From Sagittula stellata E-37 (GTDB lineage: Bacteria > Pseudomonadota > Alphaproteobacteria > Rhodobacterales > Rhodobacteraceae), in assembly GCF_039724765.1 (NCBI RefSeq), contig NZ_CP155729.1, positions 4,039,501-4,103,500 on the forward strand: a stretch of 64,000 nucleotides of DNA. The letters are read 5' to 3'. Position numbers and translations under genes: made by a program. A model generated the notes under the pieces. That model was not told the origin of the DNA. It worked only from the letters and a program-made list of their open reading frames with translations, and searched no databases. Positions 7,389-15,644 of the stretch are shown here, in pieces; the first letter of the stretch is position 1, and each line of letters begins with the position of its first letter.

Positions 7389-7417
7389 TTCGCCATCGCG
7401 CAAGGCCCGTCTATAAA
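7389..7417 (+). promoter_or_regulatory. Possible promoter of the phosphorylase gene
   Basis: A TATAAA at 7412-7417 lies 33 bases before the ATG at 7450 in a divergent intergenic region of 190 bases. A weak -35-like TTCGCC is found 17 bases upstream. The -10 stands out in this GC-rich sequence; the -35 does not, so the call is tentative. Confidence 0.35.
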
Positions 7418-7449
7418 TGCCGGGTACGACGACCGCCCAGAGGCCCGCC

Positions 7450-9192
7450 ATGACCGTTCCATCGACCCTGACGAACCGCCTGCATGCGCTGCTCATGCGC
7501 CTCTACCCCGACCACGACACCGAAGAGGTGACCGCCAGGGTCGTCGAGGCCTTCTGGCCCGAAGGCACGGATCCACGCGGACGCGCCCGCAAGCCCGGCA
7601 ACCAGCTCTGGAGCCAGAAGGACGCGCTGCTGATCACCTACGGCGACAGCCTGATCGACGGCGTCTACAAGCCGCTGGACCTGTTGCGCGACTTCCTTGG
7701 CCAGCACCTGAAGGGCGTGGTCAACGGCGTGCACATCCTGCCGTTTTTCCCCTTCACCTCGGACGACGGCTTTGCGGTGACCGACTACCGCAAGGTGAAC
7801 CCCTCGCTGGGCGACTGGCCCGACATCCAGCGCATCGCCTCGGAATGGGATCTTGCCTCCGACCTCGTGCTGAACCACGTCTCGTCGCAGGGCACGTGGT
7901 TCAACGCCTACCGGCAGGGGCAGAAGCCCTACGACGGGTTCTTCTTCGAGGCCTCGCCGGAGGACGACCTGTCGATGGTCGTGCGCCCGAGGACGACGCC
8001 GCTTCTGCAGGAGGTCGAGACGGCGAACGGCGTCAAGAACGTCTGGTGCACCTTCAGCCACGACCAGATCGACCTGAACTTCAAGAACCCCGAAGTCCTC
8101 TACGAGATCATCCGCATCATTCGTCTGCACATCGAGATGGGGGTGAAGATCGTCCGCCTCGACGCCGTGGCCTTCGTCTGGAAACAGCCCGGAACGACCT
8201 GCATCCACCTGCCGCAGACCCACGCCATCGTGCAGCTTCTGCGGGTGCTGGCGGACTTCGCCCGCGAACCGGTCGTGCTCTTGACCGAAACCAACGTGCC
8301 CAAGGCCGAGAACCTCAGCTACTTCGGCCAACTGAACGAGGCGCACTGGATCTACAACTTCCCGCTGCCGCCGCTGATCCTGCACGCCATGCTCTCGGGG
8401 GACGCGCATTTCCTGTCGAACTGGCTGCGCTCCATGCCGCCCGCGCCGCACGGCTGCGCCTACCTGAACTTCACCGCCTCGCACGACGGCATCGGGATGC
8501 GCCCCGCCGAAGGCCTGCTGCCGGACGAGGAAATCGCGCGCATGATCTCTACCGTGCAGGACAGCGGCGGGCGGGCGTCGATGCGGGCGCTGCCGAACGG
8601 CGGCACATCGGTCTACGAGCTGAACGCCACCTTCTTCTCGGCCCTGTCGCGGACCTATCGCGGCGACACCGCCAACCACATCGCGCGCTTCCTGTGTTCG
8701 CAGACCATCGTCATGTCGATCGAAGGGGTGCCCGCCTTCTACATCCACGCGATGCTGGGCACGGAGAACGACATCGACGGCGTCGAACGCCGTGGCATGA
8801 ACCGCGCCATCAATCGCCACCGCTGGGACTACACGGACCTGCGCAAGCGCATCAAGGACCCGGAGACCCCGCAGGGCCAGGTCCTGCCCGCCCTGAAGGA
8901 GCGGCTGAAGCTCCGCGCGAAACAGCCCGCCTTCCACCCCAACGCCACGAACTTCACGCTGAACGTCGACGACCGCGTGTTCTGCGTCTGGCGGCAGTCG
9001 ATCAACCGCGAGCAGTCGATCTTTGCCCTGCACAACGTGAGCGCCGAAACGGTGGACCTGCCGCCCCGCGCGCTCAACCTGATCGCGGACGAGGACTGGA
9101 TCGACCTGCTGTCTGGCGAGACGCTGCACCCCGAGGAGGACGGCGTGACGCTCGCCCCCTACCAGTGCCGCTGGATCACCAACCGGGGCTGA
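7450..9192 (+). CDS. GH13_18 alpha-glucosyl phosphorylase, probably glucosylglycerate phosphorylase
   Basis: Cytoplasmic retaining phosphorylase of 580 residues in the sucrose-phosphorylase subfamily of GH13. Catalytic residues visible: nucleophile Asp238 (VRLDAVAF), acid/base Glu280 (LLTETNVP) and transition-state Asp346 (TASHDGIG). Family members cleave sucrose, glucosylglycerol, sucrose 6-phosphate or glucosylglycerate with phosphate to give glucose 1-phosphate. Length exceeds classical sucrose phosphorylases (about 490-500) and matches the glucosylglycerate branch (about 560-580), and the locus 1.7 kb downstream encodes glucosylglycerate synthesis. I therefore infer that it degrades glucosylglycerate to glucose 1-phosphate and glycerate. 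The start ATG 7450 precedes a conserved N-terminal helix; an upstream ATG at 7417 is also in frame. Confidence 0.83.
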   Translation: MTVPSTLTNRLHALLMRLYPDHDTEEVTARVVEAFWPEGTDPRGRARKPGNQLWSQKDALLITYGDSLIDGVYKPLDLLRDFLGQHLKGVVNGVHILPFFPFTSDDGFAVTDYRKVNPSLGDWPDIQRIASEWDLASDLVLNHVSSQGTWFNAYRQGQKPYDGFFFEASPEDDLSMVVRPRTTPLLQEVETANGVKNVWCTFSHDQIDLNFKNPEVLYEIIRIIRLHIEMGVKIVRLDAVAFVWKQPGTTCIHLPQTHAIVQLLRVLADFAREPVVLLTETNVPKAENLSYFGQLNEAHWIYNFPLPPLILHAMLSGDAHFLSNWLRSMPPAPHGCAYLNFTASHDGIGMRPAEGLLPDEEIARMISTVQDSGGRASMRALPNGGTSVYELNATFFSALSRTYRGDTANHIARFLCSQTIVMSIEGVPAFYIHAMLGTENDIDGVERRGMNRAINRHRWDYTDLRKRIKDPETPQGQVLPALKERLKLRAKQPAFHPNATNFTLNVDDRVFCVWRQSINREQSIFALHNVSAETVDLPPRALNLIADEDWIDLLSGETLHPEEDGVTLAPYQCRWITNRG

Positions 9193-9227
9193 CCGCGAAA
9201 AAGCGACCGGACGGATTGTTGACCCGG

Positions 9228-9262
9228 CAGCAGGTCCCGACCCATCATGGGCCGACCTGCTG
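9228..9262 (+). terminator. Hairpin after the phosphorylase gene
   Basis: Stem CAGCAGGTC / GACCTGCTG (9 bp) with an inner CCCA-TCA-TGGG helix, 36 bases after the phosphorylase stop and just before the next gene. No U-run is present, so it may attenuate rather than stop transcription into the 9282 gene. Confidence 0.45.
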
Positions 9263-9281
9263 ACCAATACCGGACGACCTC

Positions 9282-10691
9282 ATGCCTTTCCGCTTCTTGG
9301 CCTCCCTCGCCTGCCTCCTTCTTCTGTCCGCGCCCGCGCAGGCCGCCGACATCACCATGGGCGACGATTGCGACGTCTACCTCTCCGGCCAGATCGTGAA
9401 GGGCGACGCCGACCGCTTCGGAGCATTGATGGACAGCGCGGCCTGCACCTATTCCACCCTGCACCTGTCTTCGCCCGGCGGCTCGGTGACCGAGGCGCTG
9501 GCCATCCCCCAGCACTTCAGCCGCACGACCACCGTGATCGACGCAGGTGAAACATGCCTGTCCGCCTGTTCGCTGATCTTCATGGCGGGCCACACCTGCG
9601 CCGGGGCACCCTACTCCTGCCAGCCCACGCGCGGGATGCACCCCACCGCGACGCTGGGCTTCCACGCGCCCTTCCTCCAGCCTGACCAGAAGCAGCAGCT
9701 CGTGCCGCTCGACCTGTCGTTCTCCGCCGCGCTCGACATCTTCGCCCAGATCCAGAGCGCGTTTTCCAAGCTCTCCTCGGTCGTGGCCTCCACCGGTTAC
9801 AAGCAGTCAATGATCCACCCCGACCTCTTCGCGCAGATGTTCAGCACGCCGCCGGAGGAGTTCTACACCATCACCACCAACGACCAGTTCTACAGTTTCG
9901 ACATCGGGTTGATGGACGACATCCCCAACACCGCCACCCCCGCCTTCGACCGGCAGCGCGCCGCGACCCTGTGCTATAACCTGCTCTATTCCACCTATCG
10001 CGGCTGGAACCATTCGGAGTTCGGCTTTGCCGATTACGACACCGGCGGGCAGGATTATTTCGACAGCGTCGCGAACCACGTCCAGCGACGCGACCCCGCC
10101 CCCTGGCTGGGCGACAACGTTAGCATCCCGGTGAACTTCGTGCAGTTCCGGAACATCAACCTGGGGATGGGCTGGACCGGCTGGTGCGAGATCAAGCCCT
10201 CGCCGGGATCCGGCACCGTGTCGGTCAACCTCTACCCACAAGAGGACATGCCCGCCGACAGCGACCGCGCCGATCTGCGGGCCTACATGCATTACAGCAT
10301 GGCCTGGCCCCCGCGCACGCCCGTCACCTCCGTCTCCTGGAAGGCGTCGGGCGGTGGCGCGGCGGCAGCCCAGACCTCCGTTCCGGGCCCCGACCCGGTG
10401 GCGCTGGCGCGCGCCTACTTCGACCGGCTCGGCAAGCGTGACGGAGGGGCGCCCGCAGCGCTCTGGATTCCGGAAAAGCGCGAGGCCATCGAACGTGCCG
10501 CCGCAGGCATCTGCGATGCGAGCGTCGTCGAGGCCTCCGATGCGGGTGTGTCGGGCGGCTCTGCGCTGGTCCAGTTGCGCGCCCGCGTGACCGGCTGCGG
10601 CGCGTCATCAGGCGAGGTGTACGCGCTTCGTATGACGCTGGTGTCCGGCCCGGACGGCTGGCGCATCTCGGCCCTGAACAGCGCGGATTGA
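9282..10691 (+). CDS. Secreted ClpP/crotonase-fold protein (COG3904-like) with an extra C-terminal domain
   Basis: Protein of 469 residues with a clear signal peptide (residues 1-21, ending AQAA). The mature N-terminal half shows LSSPGGSVTEALAIP and CLSACSLIFMAG, the glycine-rich and Ser-containing motifs of the periplasmic ClpP-like (COG3904) group, so a serine-hydrolase fold is likely although no protease activity is established for this group that I can cite. Cysteines around residues 25-125 suggest disulfides, in keeping with export. The last ~110 residues (ARAYFDRLGKRDGG onward) form a separate domain that I cannot assign. It sits between the phosphorylase and the synthesis genes but no functional link is evident. 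Confidence 0.7.
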   Translation: MPFRFLASLACLLLLSAPAQAADITMGDDCDVYLSGQIVKGDADRFGALMDSAACTYSTLHLSSPGGSVTEALAIPQHFSRTTTVIDAGETCLSACSLIFMAGHTCAGAPYSCQPTRGMHPTATLGFHAPFLQPDQKQQLVPLDLSFSAALDIFAQIQSAFSKLSSVVASTGYKQSMIHPDLFAQMFSTPPEEFYTITTNDQFYSFDIGLMDDIPNTATPAFDRQRAATLCYNLLYSTYRGWNHSEFGFADYDTGGQDYFDSVANHVQRRDPAPWLGDNVSIPVNFVQFRNINLGMGWTGWCEIKPSPGSGTVSVNLYPQEDMPADSDRADLRAYMHYSMAWPPRTPVTSVSWKASGGGAAAAQTSVPGPDPVALARAYFDRLGKRDGGAPAALWIPEKREAIERAAAGICDASVVEASDAGVSGGSALVQLRARVTGCGASSGEVYALRMTLVSGPDGWRISALNSAD

Positions 10692-10757
10692 CCCGTTTCG
10701 GATCGCCCGGGAGGCCTCGTTAACCTCTTTTTTTCGCTGCGGCGCAGAAAGATTACC

Positions 10758-10791
10758 AACCGGCCGGTTCGAGGGGTCGAACCGGCCGGTT
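10758..10791. terminator. Strong symmetric hairpin between convergent genes
   Basis: Perfect 15-bp stem AACCGGCCGGTTCGA / TCGAACCGGCCGGTT with a GGGG loop. Each arm contains the self-complementary GAACCGGCCGGTTC-type core, so alternative folds exist. It lies 67 bases after the 9282-10691 gene and 146 bases before the end of the opposite-strand gpgS gene, so it could act for either strand. No flanking T-tract. Confidence 0.6.
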
Positions 10792-10936
10792 CACCCCCTA
10801 CGGGTTGTTAAGCATGGTGAACAGGTGGTTGATCCATTGTGGATCGCGTCGCGGACGGCCCCACATCTGCGCGTTGCAGGGCATCGCACGCGGCCTTAAT
10901 CCCTCCGCGCGCCGCATTAAGATGAACGGATATTCA

Positions 10937-12169
10937 TCAGAACGGCTTAGGCGCGAACTCCGCGTTGTCGGCGGCCACCAGCGACCGAAGCTCCGACACC
11001 AGCCCCTGATCGGCGGCGTTCACCCGGCTCCAGTTCGGGATGAACGGCGCATCGTTGGGCTTGGCCAGGAAGGTGTGCCCCGCGACCATGATGTTCTCCG
11101 CGAACAGCTCGATGGTCCGTTCCTCGCGGTGCCGGTCCAGCGTCAGGCCGTTCATCTTGGCGTCGTTGTCGTAGAACTCCAGCAGGTCCAGCGCGACCCG
11201 GTAATACGTGGCCTTCAGCGCCCGGAAAGAGTTGGCGGTAAAGATCGTCCCATCCGCCGCCAGCTTGCGGAAGATCGCCTTGCAGATGTCGGTGGACATG
11301 CGGTTCAGACCCGCCGCCGCGTCGCCTTCGCTTTCGTCCTGATGCTTGTGATCGTAGGCATCGGCGATCTCCACCTGGCAGACCGTGTGCCGCCCGCTGT
11401 TGCGCCAAACCTCTGACAACACGCCGATTTCCAACCCCCAGTCGGAGGGGATGCGCAGGTCCGGCAAGAGGCCAGTGCGCAGCGCGAACTCGCCCGACAG
11501 CGGGTAGCGGAAAGCGCGCAGGTAGTCGATGTAGTCCCGGTCCCCGATCACCCGCTTAAGCGCGATCAGGAGCGGCGAGACCAGCAGCCTGGTCACCCGC
11601 CCGTTCAGCTTGCCGTCGCCGACACGCGGATAGAACCCCTTCGACAACTGGTAGCGGAAATTCGGATTGACCACCGGATAGACCAGCCGGGCCAGCATCT
11701 CGCGGTCGTAGGTGACGATGTCGCAATCGTGCAGCGCCATGACCGCCGTATCCGCGCAAGAGATCATGTAACCCATGCAGGTCCACATGTTCTTGCCCTT
11801 GCCCGGCTCGTCCGGGGCCAGCCCCATCTCTTCGAGCCGCGCCATGTAGGACTTCATCCTGGGGCTGTCGTTCCAGAGGACCACATGATCTTGGGGCAGC
11901 CGGGAAAAGAAATCGCGCGCCCGGCGGAACTGGTCCTCGTCCGCACGGTCCAGCCCGATGATGATCCGGTGCAGGTAGCTGACCTGGCTCAGCTCGTCGA
12001 TGATGTTCGACAGCGCCGGGCCTTCCAGTTCGGAATAGAGCGACGGCAGAACGAGGCTGATCTTGCGCGTCTGGGCGAAGGTCTCGATCTCGTAGACCAG
12101 TTCCTCGATCGGGCGCTGCCTCAGGTTGTGGAACTGGGCGATGTTGCCGTTCTGGTGAAAGTCAGCCAT
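10937..12169 (-). CDS. gpgS: Glucosyl-3-phosphoglycerate synthase (GT81 family)
   Basis: Cytoplasmic glycosyltransferase of 410 residues that transfers glucose from an NDP-glucose donor to 3-phosphoglycerate, the first step in glucosylglycerate synthesis. The sequence shows the proteobacterial/marine GpgS pattern: N-terminal MADFHQNG and IAQFHNLR, LPSLYSELEGPAL (41-53), IGLDRADEDQFRRA (71-84), metal/nucleotide motif DCD (148-150) in ALHDCDIVTYDREML, and SDWGLEIGVLSEV with AYDHKHQ further on. I chose ATG 12169, which matches the family N-terminus and overlaps the upstream phosphatase stop by 8 bases; an ATG at 12199 adds ten unconserved residues. Coupling with the phosphatase gene supports the pathway. 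A mannosyl donor is less likely because the mannosyl enzymes belong to other GT families. Confidence 0.9.
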   Translation of the reverse strand: MADFHQNGNIAQFHNLRQRPIEELVYEIETFAQTRKISLVLPSLYSELEGPALSNIIDELSQVSYLHRIIIGLDRADEDQFRRARDFFSRLPQDHVVLWNDSPRMKSYMARLEEMGLAPDEPGKGKNMWTCMGYMISCADTAVMALHDCDIVTYDREMLARLVYPVVNPNFRYQLSKGFYPRVGDGKLNGRVTRLLVSPLLIALKRVIGDRDYIDYLRAFRYPLSGEFALRTGLLPDLRIPSDWGLEIGVLSEVWRNSGRHTVCQVEIADAYDHKHQDESEGDAAAGLNRMSTDICKAIFRKLAADGTIFTANSFRALKATYYRVALDLLEFYDNDAKMNGLTLDRHREERTIELFAENIMVAGHTFLAKPNDAPFIPNWSRVNAADQGLVSELRSLVAADNAEFAPKPF

Positions 12170-12950
12170 GCGCGGGATCCTTCGCGTCGTAATCGTCAAG
12201 AAGCGACAGCATCGCCGCCGCCCAACCTGCGGGGCCGGTCAGGTCAGTGCGCAGGATGCGCCCCGCGTCCTCGCCCTCCAGCAGGGGCAGGCCCGGCCCG
12301 TGATCGTTGCGCACGACGACGCCGATGTCAGCCGTCTGCAGCATCTCGATGTCGTTGGGCGCGTCGCCAAGCGCAATTGTCCGGGATGCGCCCATTTCGC
12401 GGGCAAGTTCAGCCATGGCATCCGCCTTCGTGCGGCCCAGCGAGAGGGTCAGGAAACGGCCGCCGCTGCGCCCGCGCACGCCATACATGCCAAGCCCGGA
12501 CAGGAAGGCGGCGCGGGTGTCGTCCGCGCCCGACCAGATCCCCGGTTCGGAGAAACACCGCTGCCCGGCGCGTCTTGCGCCGTCGAGGCCAAGTCCCGTC
12601 ACCTCCGCGATCTCCTCTGCGGTCATGTCGGCGAAACCCCGGAACCCGGCCCGGAGTTCCGGCGCCAGATCGGCAAGGGCGCGGCGGATGTGGGCGTGAT
12701 CCCCGGCGTCCTGCGCCACACCGTCGGCGGGCCGGTAGAACCCGGCGCCGTTCTCCACGATGGCGGGCGTGTCGCCAAGGCCAAGATCGGCGTGAAGCGG
12801 GGCAACTTCCGCGGCGGTCTTGGAGGTCGCGAGGACCAGCGGAACGCCCCGTTCCTTCAGCGCATCGAGCGCCGGACGCGCCGCCTCCCAGGAATACGTG
12901 TCATGGTCCAGCAAGGTGCCGTCGAGATCGGTGAACACGATCAAACCCAT
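12162..12950 (-). CDS. Glucosyl/mannosyl-3-phosphoglycerate phosphatase (HAD superfamily, MpgP-like)
   Basis: HAD phosphatase of 262 residues that removes phosphate from glucosyl-3-phosphoglycerate to give glucosylglycerate. Motif I is TDLDGTLLDHDTYSW (nucleophile Asp8, acid/base Asp10), motif II lies in VLATSKT (39-45), and motif IV is GDAPND (195-200). The DHDTYSW phrase and cap-domain layout are those of the MpgP subfamily that acts on hexosyl-3-phosphoglycerates. Its stop overlaps the start of the gpgS gene by 8 bases, so the two are co-translated. ATG 12950 was preferred over an in-frame ATG at 13007 because the family begins just before the first strand. In actinobacteria the same step uses an unrelated histidine phosphatase. 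Confidence 0.87.
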   Translation of the reverse strand: MGLIVFTDLDGTLLDHDTYSWEAARPALDALKERGVPLVLATSKTAAEVAPLHADLGLGDTPAIVENGAGFYRPADGVAQDAGDHAHIRRALADLAPELRAGFRGFADMTAEEIAEVTGLGLDGARRAGQRCFSEPGIWSGADDTRAAFLSGLGMYGVRGRSGGRFLTLSLGRTKADAMAELAREMGASRTIALGDAPNDIEMLQTADIGVVVRNDHGPGLPLLEGEDAGRILRTDLTGPAGWAAAMLSLLDDYDAKDPAHG

Positions 12951-13050
12951 AAGACGACCTCTGCCCGCTGTCCGTCTTACAAGTATGGCGCAGGTGCATG
13001 CCGACAACCACCGTCCATGCTGCGGTGCGGCTGAAACTGCGGCGGAGAGG

Positions 13051-13683
13051 TCACGGATGCCCTTCCCAGGAGATGGTCAGGTCGACGTTGCCAAGGTTGT
13101 CCGCCACCCGATGCGCGTTCGGAATGTCGTTGCTCAGCGCCTTTTCGCGCGCCGCCGCGTGGTCGTACTCGTAGCTCACCCAACGTTCGATCAGCCGCCG
13201 CTCCAGTTCCGACATCGGAACGGACAGGTAAACGGTCAGGTCCCACAACTCTACCAATGCGCGCCACGGGTCCTCGGCAAGGCACAGGTAGTTGCCCTCG
13301 ACGATCACCGTCTCGGTCTCCGGGCCGATGCGCTCCGCTCCGGCGATGGCGATTTCCCGGGTACGGTCGAAGACCGGCAGTATGACCTCGTCCTCTTGGG
13401 CGACACGGGCGAGGCAGGCTCGGAAACCGCCGAAGTCGAAGGTCTCCGGCGCACCCTTGCGCGGCAGCAGGCCAGCGGGCCGCAGCAACCGGTCGTCGAG
13501 GTGAAATCCGTCCATCGGCATGACCGCCGCATTGGGTGTCCGCGCTGCAACCACATGCGCCAGCGTCGATTTCCCGGAACCCGGCGCCCCGGCCAGAGCG
13601 ACCAGCCTCCGCCGCCCTCGTGCCGGTGTCTCGGCGATCCGCTCTGCAACCAGCGCCGCGCTTTTCTGAACGTCCATGGCCAC
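13051..13683 (-). CDS. P-loop nucleoside/nucleotide kinase family protein (FrcK/PRK-like)
   Basis: Small kinase-fold protein of 210 residues with Walker A AGAPGSGKST at about residues 30-39, then VMPMDGFHLDD, the phosphoribulokinase/uridine-kinase-like motif that carries the catalytic Asp, and VIVEGNYL (Walker B region). This is the group often annotated as fructose-transport kinase or nucleoside triphosphate hydrolase in rhizobia and roseobacters; the substrate is not established from sequence. A second ATG at 13677 is an alternative start. It lies 100 bases upstream of the HAD phosphatase on the same strand, so it could be the first gene of the glucosylglycerate synthesis unit, but the gap leaves this open. 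Confidence 0.8.
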   Translation of the reverse strand: MAMDVQKSAALVAERIAETPARGRRRLVALAGAPGSGKSTLAHVVAARTPNAAVMPMDGFHLDDRLLRPAGLLPRKGAPETFDFGGFRACLARVAQEDEVILPVFDRTREIAIAGAERIGPETETVIVEGNYLCLAEDPWRALVELWDLTVYLSVPMSELERRLIERWVSYEYDHAAAREKALSNDIPNAHRVADNLGNVDLTISWEGHP

Positions 13684-13741
13684 CCCCTTCCCGATTGGTG
13701 AGGGTCCGCGCCGGGCTTGTCAACGCAGAGGGGCTTTCAGC

Positions 13742-14509
13742 TCAGCCGAAGAGACGACCGCGCGCCCGGATGGCAGCCAGTGCGACGACGGCCAGATAGG
13801 CCCAGTCGAGCAAAACCAACAGATACCACGGGTGGGTGAAGCTGAACCCGATCACCGTGACCGTGGCAAACAGGATGACCGCGATCATGCGGCGCGGCAC
13901 CTTGATCGCCTTCGGGGACGGCGTCTTCAGCTTGGAGATCATCAGCACACCGATCAGCGCGAGCCAGAGGGCGACCATGGCCGGTGCCTCCCCCGCGTCC
14001 CATCCGCCGGCAAGCATCATGAAAACCGGCAGAAGGCCCAGCATGGCCCCCGCAGGTGCAGGCACACCGACGAAGTGGCGTTTCGGCCCGGCACTCTCAT
14101 CGGCCTGCCCCGACATGACGTTGAACCGCGCGAGCCGCAGGCAGGTGGCGGCGGCGAACAGCAGCGCAAAGACCCAGCCGAACCCGCCGGTATGGGCCAG
14201 GTGCACCTGGTAGACGACAACCGCCGGTGCGACGCCGAAGCACAGGAAATCGGACAGCGAGTCCAGTTGCGCCCCCATCGGCGACTCGGCCTTCAGCTTG
14301 CGGGCGAGCAACCCGTCGAGGCCGTCCGCCAGCGCGGCGATCAGGATGGCGAAGACCGCGGCCCCGAACCGTCCCTCCATCGCGAACCGGATGGCCGTGA
14401 AGCCAAAGCTCATGCCGGTCAGCGTGACCATGTTGGGCAGGAGCATCAGCAGAGAGACCTGGCTGCGGTCCTCCGCCTGTGAGTCCGGCTCGGGGGGGAG
14501 ATCCGACAT
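13742..14509 (-). CDS. pssA: CDP-diacylglycerol-serine O-phosphatidyltransferase
   Basis: Integral membrane enzyme of 255 residues that makes phosphatidylserine from CDP-diacylglycerol and serine. The CDP-alcohol phosphatidyltransferase signature D-G-x2-A-R-x8-G-x3-D-x3-D is complete: DGLDGLLARKL, then MGAQLDSLSDFLCFG. About six to eight hydrophobic segments follow, with the first at MLLPNMVTLTGMSFGF. The gene starts 3 bases after the stop of psd on the same strand, so the two steps of phosphatidylethanolamine synthesis form one operon. Length fits the short type II membrane form found in alphaproteobacteria. Confidence 0.95.
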   Translation of the reverse strand: MSDLPPEPDSQAEDRSQVSLLMLLPNMVTLTGMSFGFTAIRFAMEGRFGAAVFAILIAALADGLDGLLARKLKAESPMGAQLDSLSDFLCFGVAPAVVVYQVHLAHTGGFGWVFALLFAAATCLRLARFNVMSGQADESAGPKRHFVGVPAPAGAMLGLLPVFMMLAGGWDAGEAPAMVALWLALIGVLMISKLKTPSPKAIKVPRRMIAVILFATVTVIGFSFTHPWYLLVLLDWAYLAVVALAAIRARGRLFG

Positions 14510-14512
14510 GGC

Positions 14513-15196
14513 TCAGCCTTCTCCGGTTTCGGCGGTCAGATCGGCGATGACCGTTTCGCCCGCAACCATCGTCTGGCCGATGCGGACCAGCGACGTGGCG
14601 CCGGGCGGCAGGTAGATGTCGAGACGGGAGCCGAACCGGATCAGGCCGAACCGCTCGCCGCGCTCCAGCGTATCGCCTTTCTTGGTCCAGCACAGGATAC
14701 GGCGCGCCACGAGACCTGCGATCTGGACCACGCCGTAGCGGCGCCCGTCCGGCAGGGTCACGGCAAGGCCGTTGCGTTCGTTGTCCTCCGACGCCTTGTC
14801 GAGCGAGGCGTTGAGGAATTTGCCCGGCCGGTAAGCGACGGTATCGACCGTCCCGGCGGTCGGCAGCCGGTTCACATGGCAGTTGAAGACCGACATGAAC
14901 ACAGAGATGCGCATCATTTCCGCATCGCCCAGACCCAGCTCTGCCGGGGGAATGGCGGGTTCCAGCAGCGACACGATCCCGTCCGCAGGCGATACCATGA
15001 CGTCCGGGCGGTTCGGCGTCACACGCTCCGGATCGCGGAAGAAGTAGTAGACCCAGACCGTCACGCCAGCGGCAATCCACCCCAGCGGTTCCCACACGAG
15101 GAACAGGACGACCGCGATCGCGGCTGCTATGGCAACGAATTTCCGCCCTTCCGGGTGCATCGGCTTGACGAAGGTGGACAGCATGGAGACAGACAT
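14513..15196 (-). CDS. psd: Phosphatidylserine decarboxylase proenzyme
   Basis: Membrane-associated pyruvoyl enzyme of about 227 residues that turns phosphatidylserine into phosphatidylethanolamine. The short-form family is recognised from [12 protein letters not shown] near the N-terminus, two hydrophobic helices, [27 protein letters not shown] and the self-cleavage site [11 protein letters not shown], where the Ser becomes the pyruvoyl group. I chose ATG 15196 (GGGG six bases upstream); in-frame ATG codons at 15232 and 15184 are alternatives, and 15184 would match relatives that begin just before [10 protein letters not shown]. It is the first gene of the psd-pssA operon. Confidence 0.94.
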   Translation of the reverse strand: MSVSMLSTFVKPMHPEGRKFVAIAAAIAVVLFLVWEPLGWIAAGVTVWVYYFFRDPERVTPNRPDVMVSPADGIVSLLEPAIPPAELGLGDAEMMRISVFMSVFNCHVNRLPTAGTVDTVAYRPGKFLNASLDKASEDNERNGLAVTLPDGRRYGVVQIAGLVARRILCWTKKGDTLERGERFGLIRFGSRLDIYLPPGATSLVRIGQTMVAGETVIADLTAETGEG

Positions 15197-15644
15197 GGAA
15201 CCCCGCAGTGTTGGTCTGCCCTTCTCAGGCATTCAGGCGCCGGATGCAAATCAAACCTAACTGGCCCGCGCCCGGTTCCACCCTTGCGACGCATCCCTGG
15301 GCATCGTGTCACCGCAAACACAGGCTTACCGCCGCCCGGAGCGGATTCCGTTGCGCCGCACGGGGACACGACGCAACATTGGTGGCGGGATGACAGTCCG
15401 TCGGCATAGGAAACGTCTAACTGCGCCAAAGATCCAATAACGTCGCGTAGACCCCTATTGCATGCCCGACGGCCTTCCGTTTTGAATTGCCGATAGCAGA
15501 AACAGTCAATCTGAAGTACCCAGACATGGGTACGCGAACTCACTCCAAGGCTGACAACCCAAAAAATAACAATACCATAACGGGCGGCCAGGACACCAAG
15601 ACACGACGGGCATCGTTGCCCCGAGCCAACAAGGGATATTCACT
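15197..15644. other. Divergent intergenic region between psd and the oligopeptide operon
   Basis: About 450 bases without a credible gene. It must hold the promoters for psd-pssA (leftward) and oppA (rightward). The only structured site I can point to is the inverted repeat at 15516-15533, listed separately. The stretch near 15559-15580 (CCCAAAAAATAACAATACCA) is A-rich compared with its surroundings. The ribosome-binding site AAGGGA lies 8 bases before the oppA ATG. Confidence 0.5.
15516..15533. promoter_or_regulatory. Inverted repeat GTACCC-N6-GGGTAC upstream of oppA
   Basis: Perfect 6-bp inverted repeat with a 6-base spacer (AGACAT), 112 bases before the oppA start codon. Size and symmetry fit a dimeric regulator site, but no regulator gene lies next to the operon, so this is only a candidate operator. 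Confidence 0.35.

Noticed and set aside
7450..9192. Naming the GH13_18 enzyme sucrose phosphorylase
   Set aside because: It is longer than classical sucrose phosphorylases and the locus encodes glucosylglycerate synthesis; no sucrose uptake or invertase gene is nearby.
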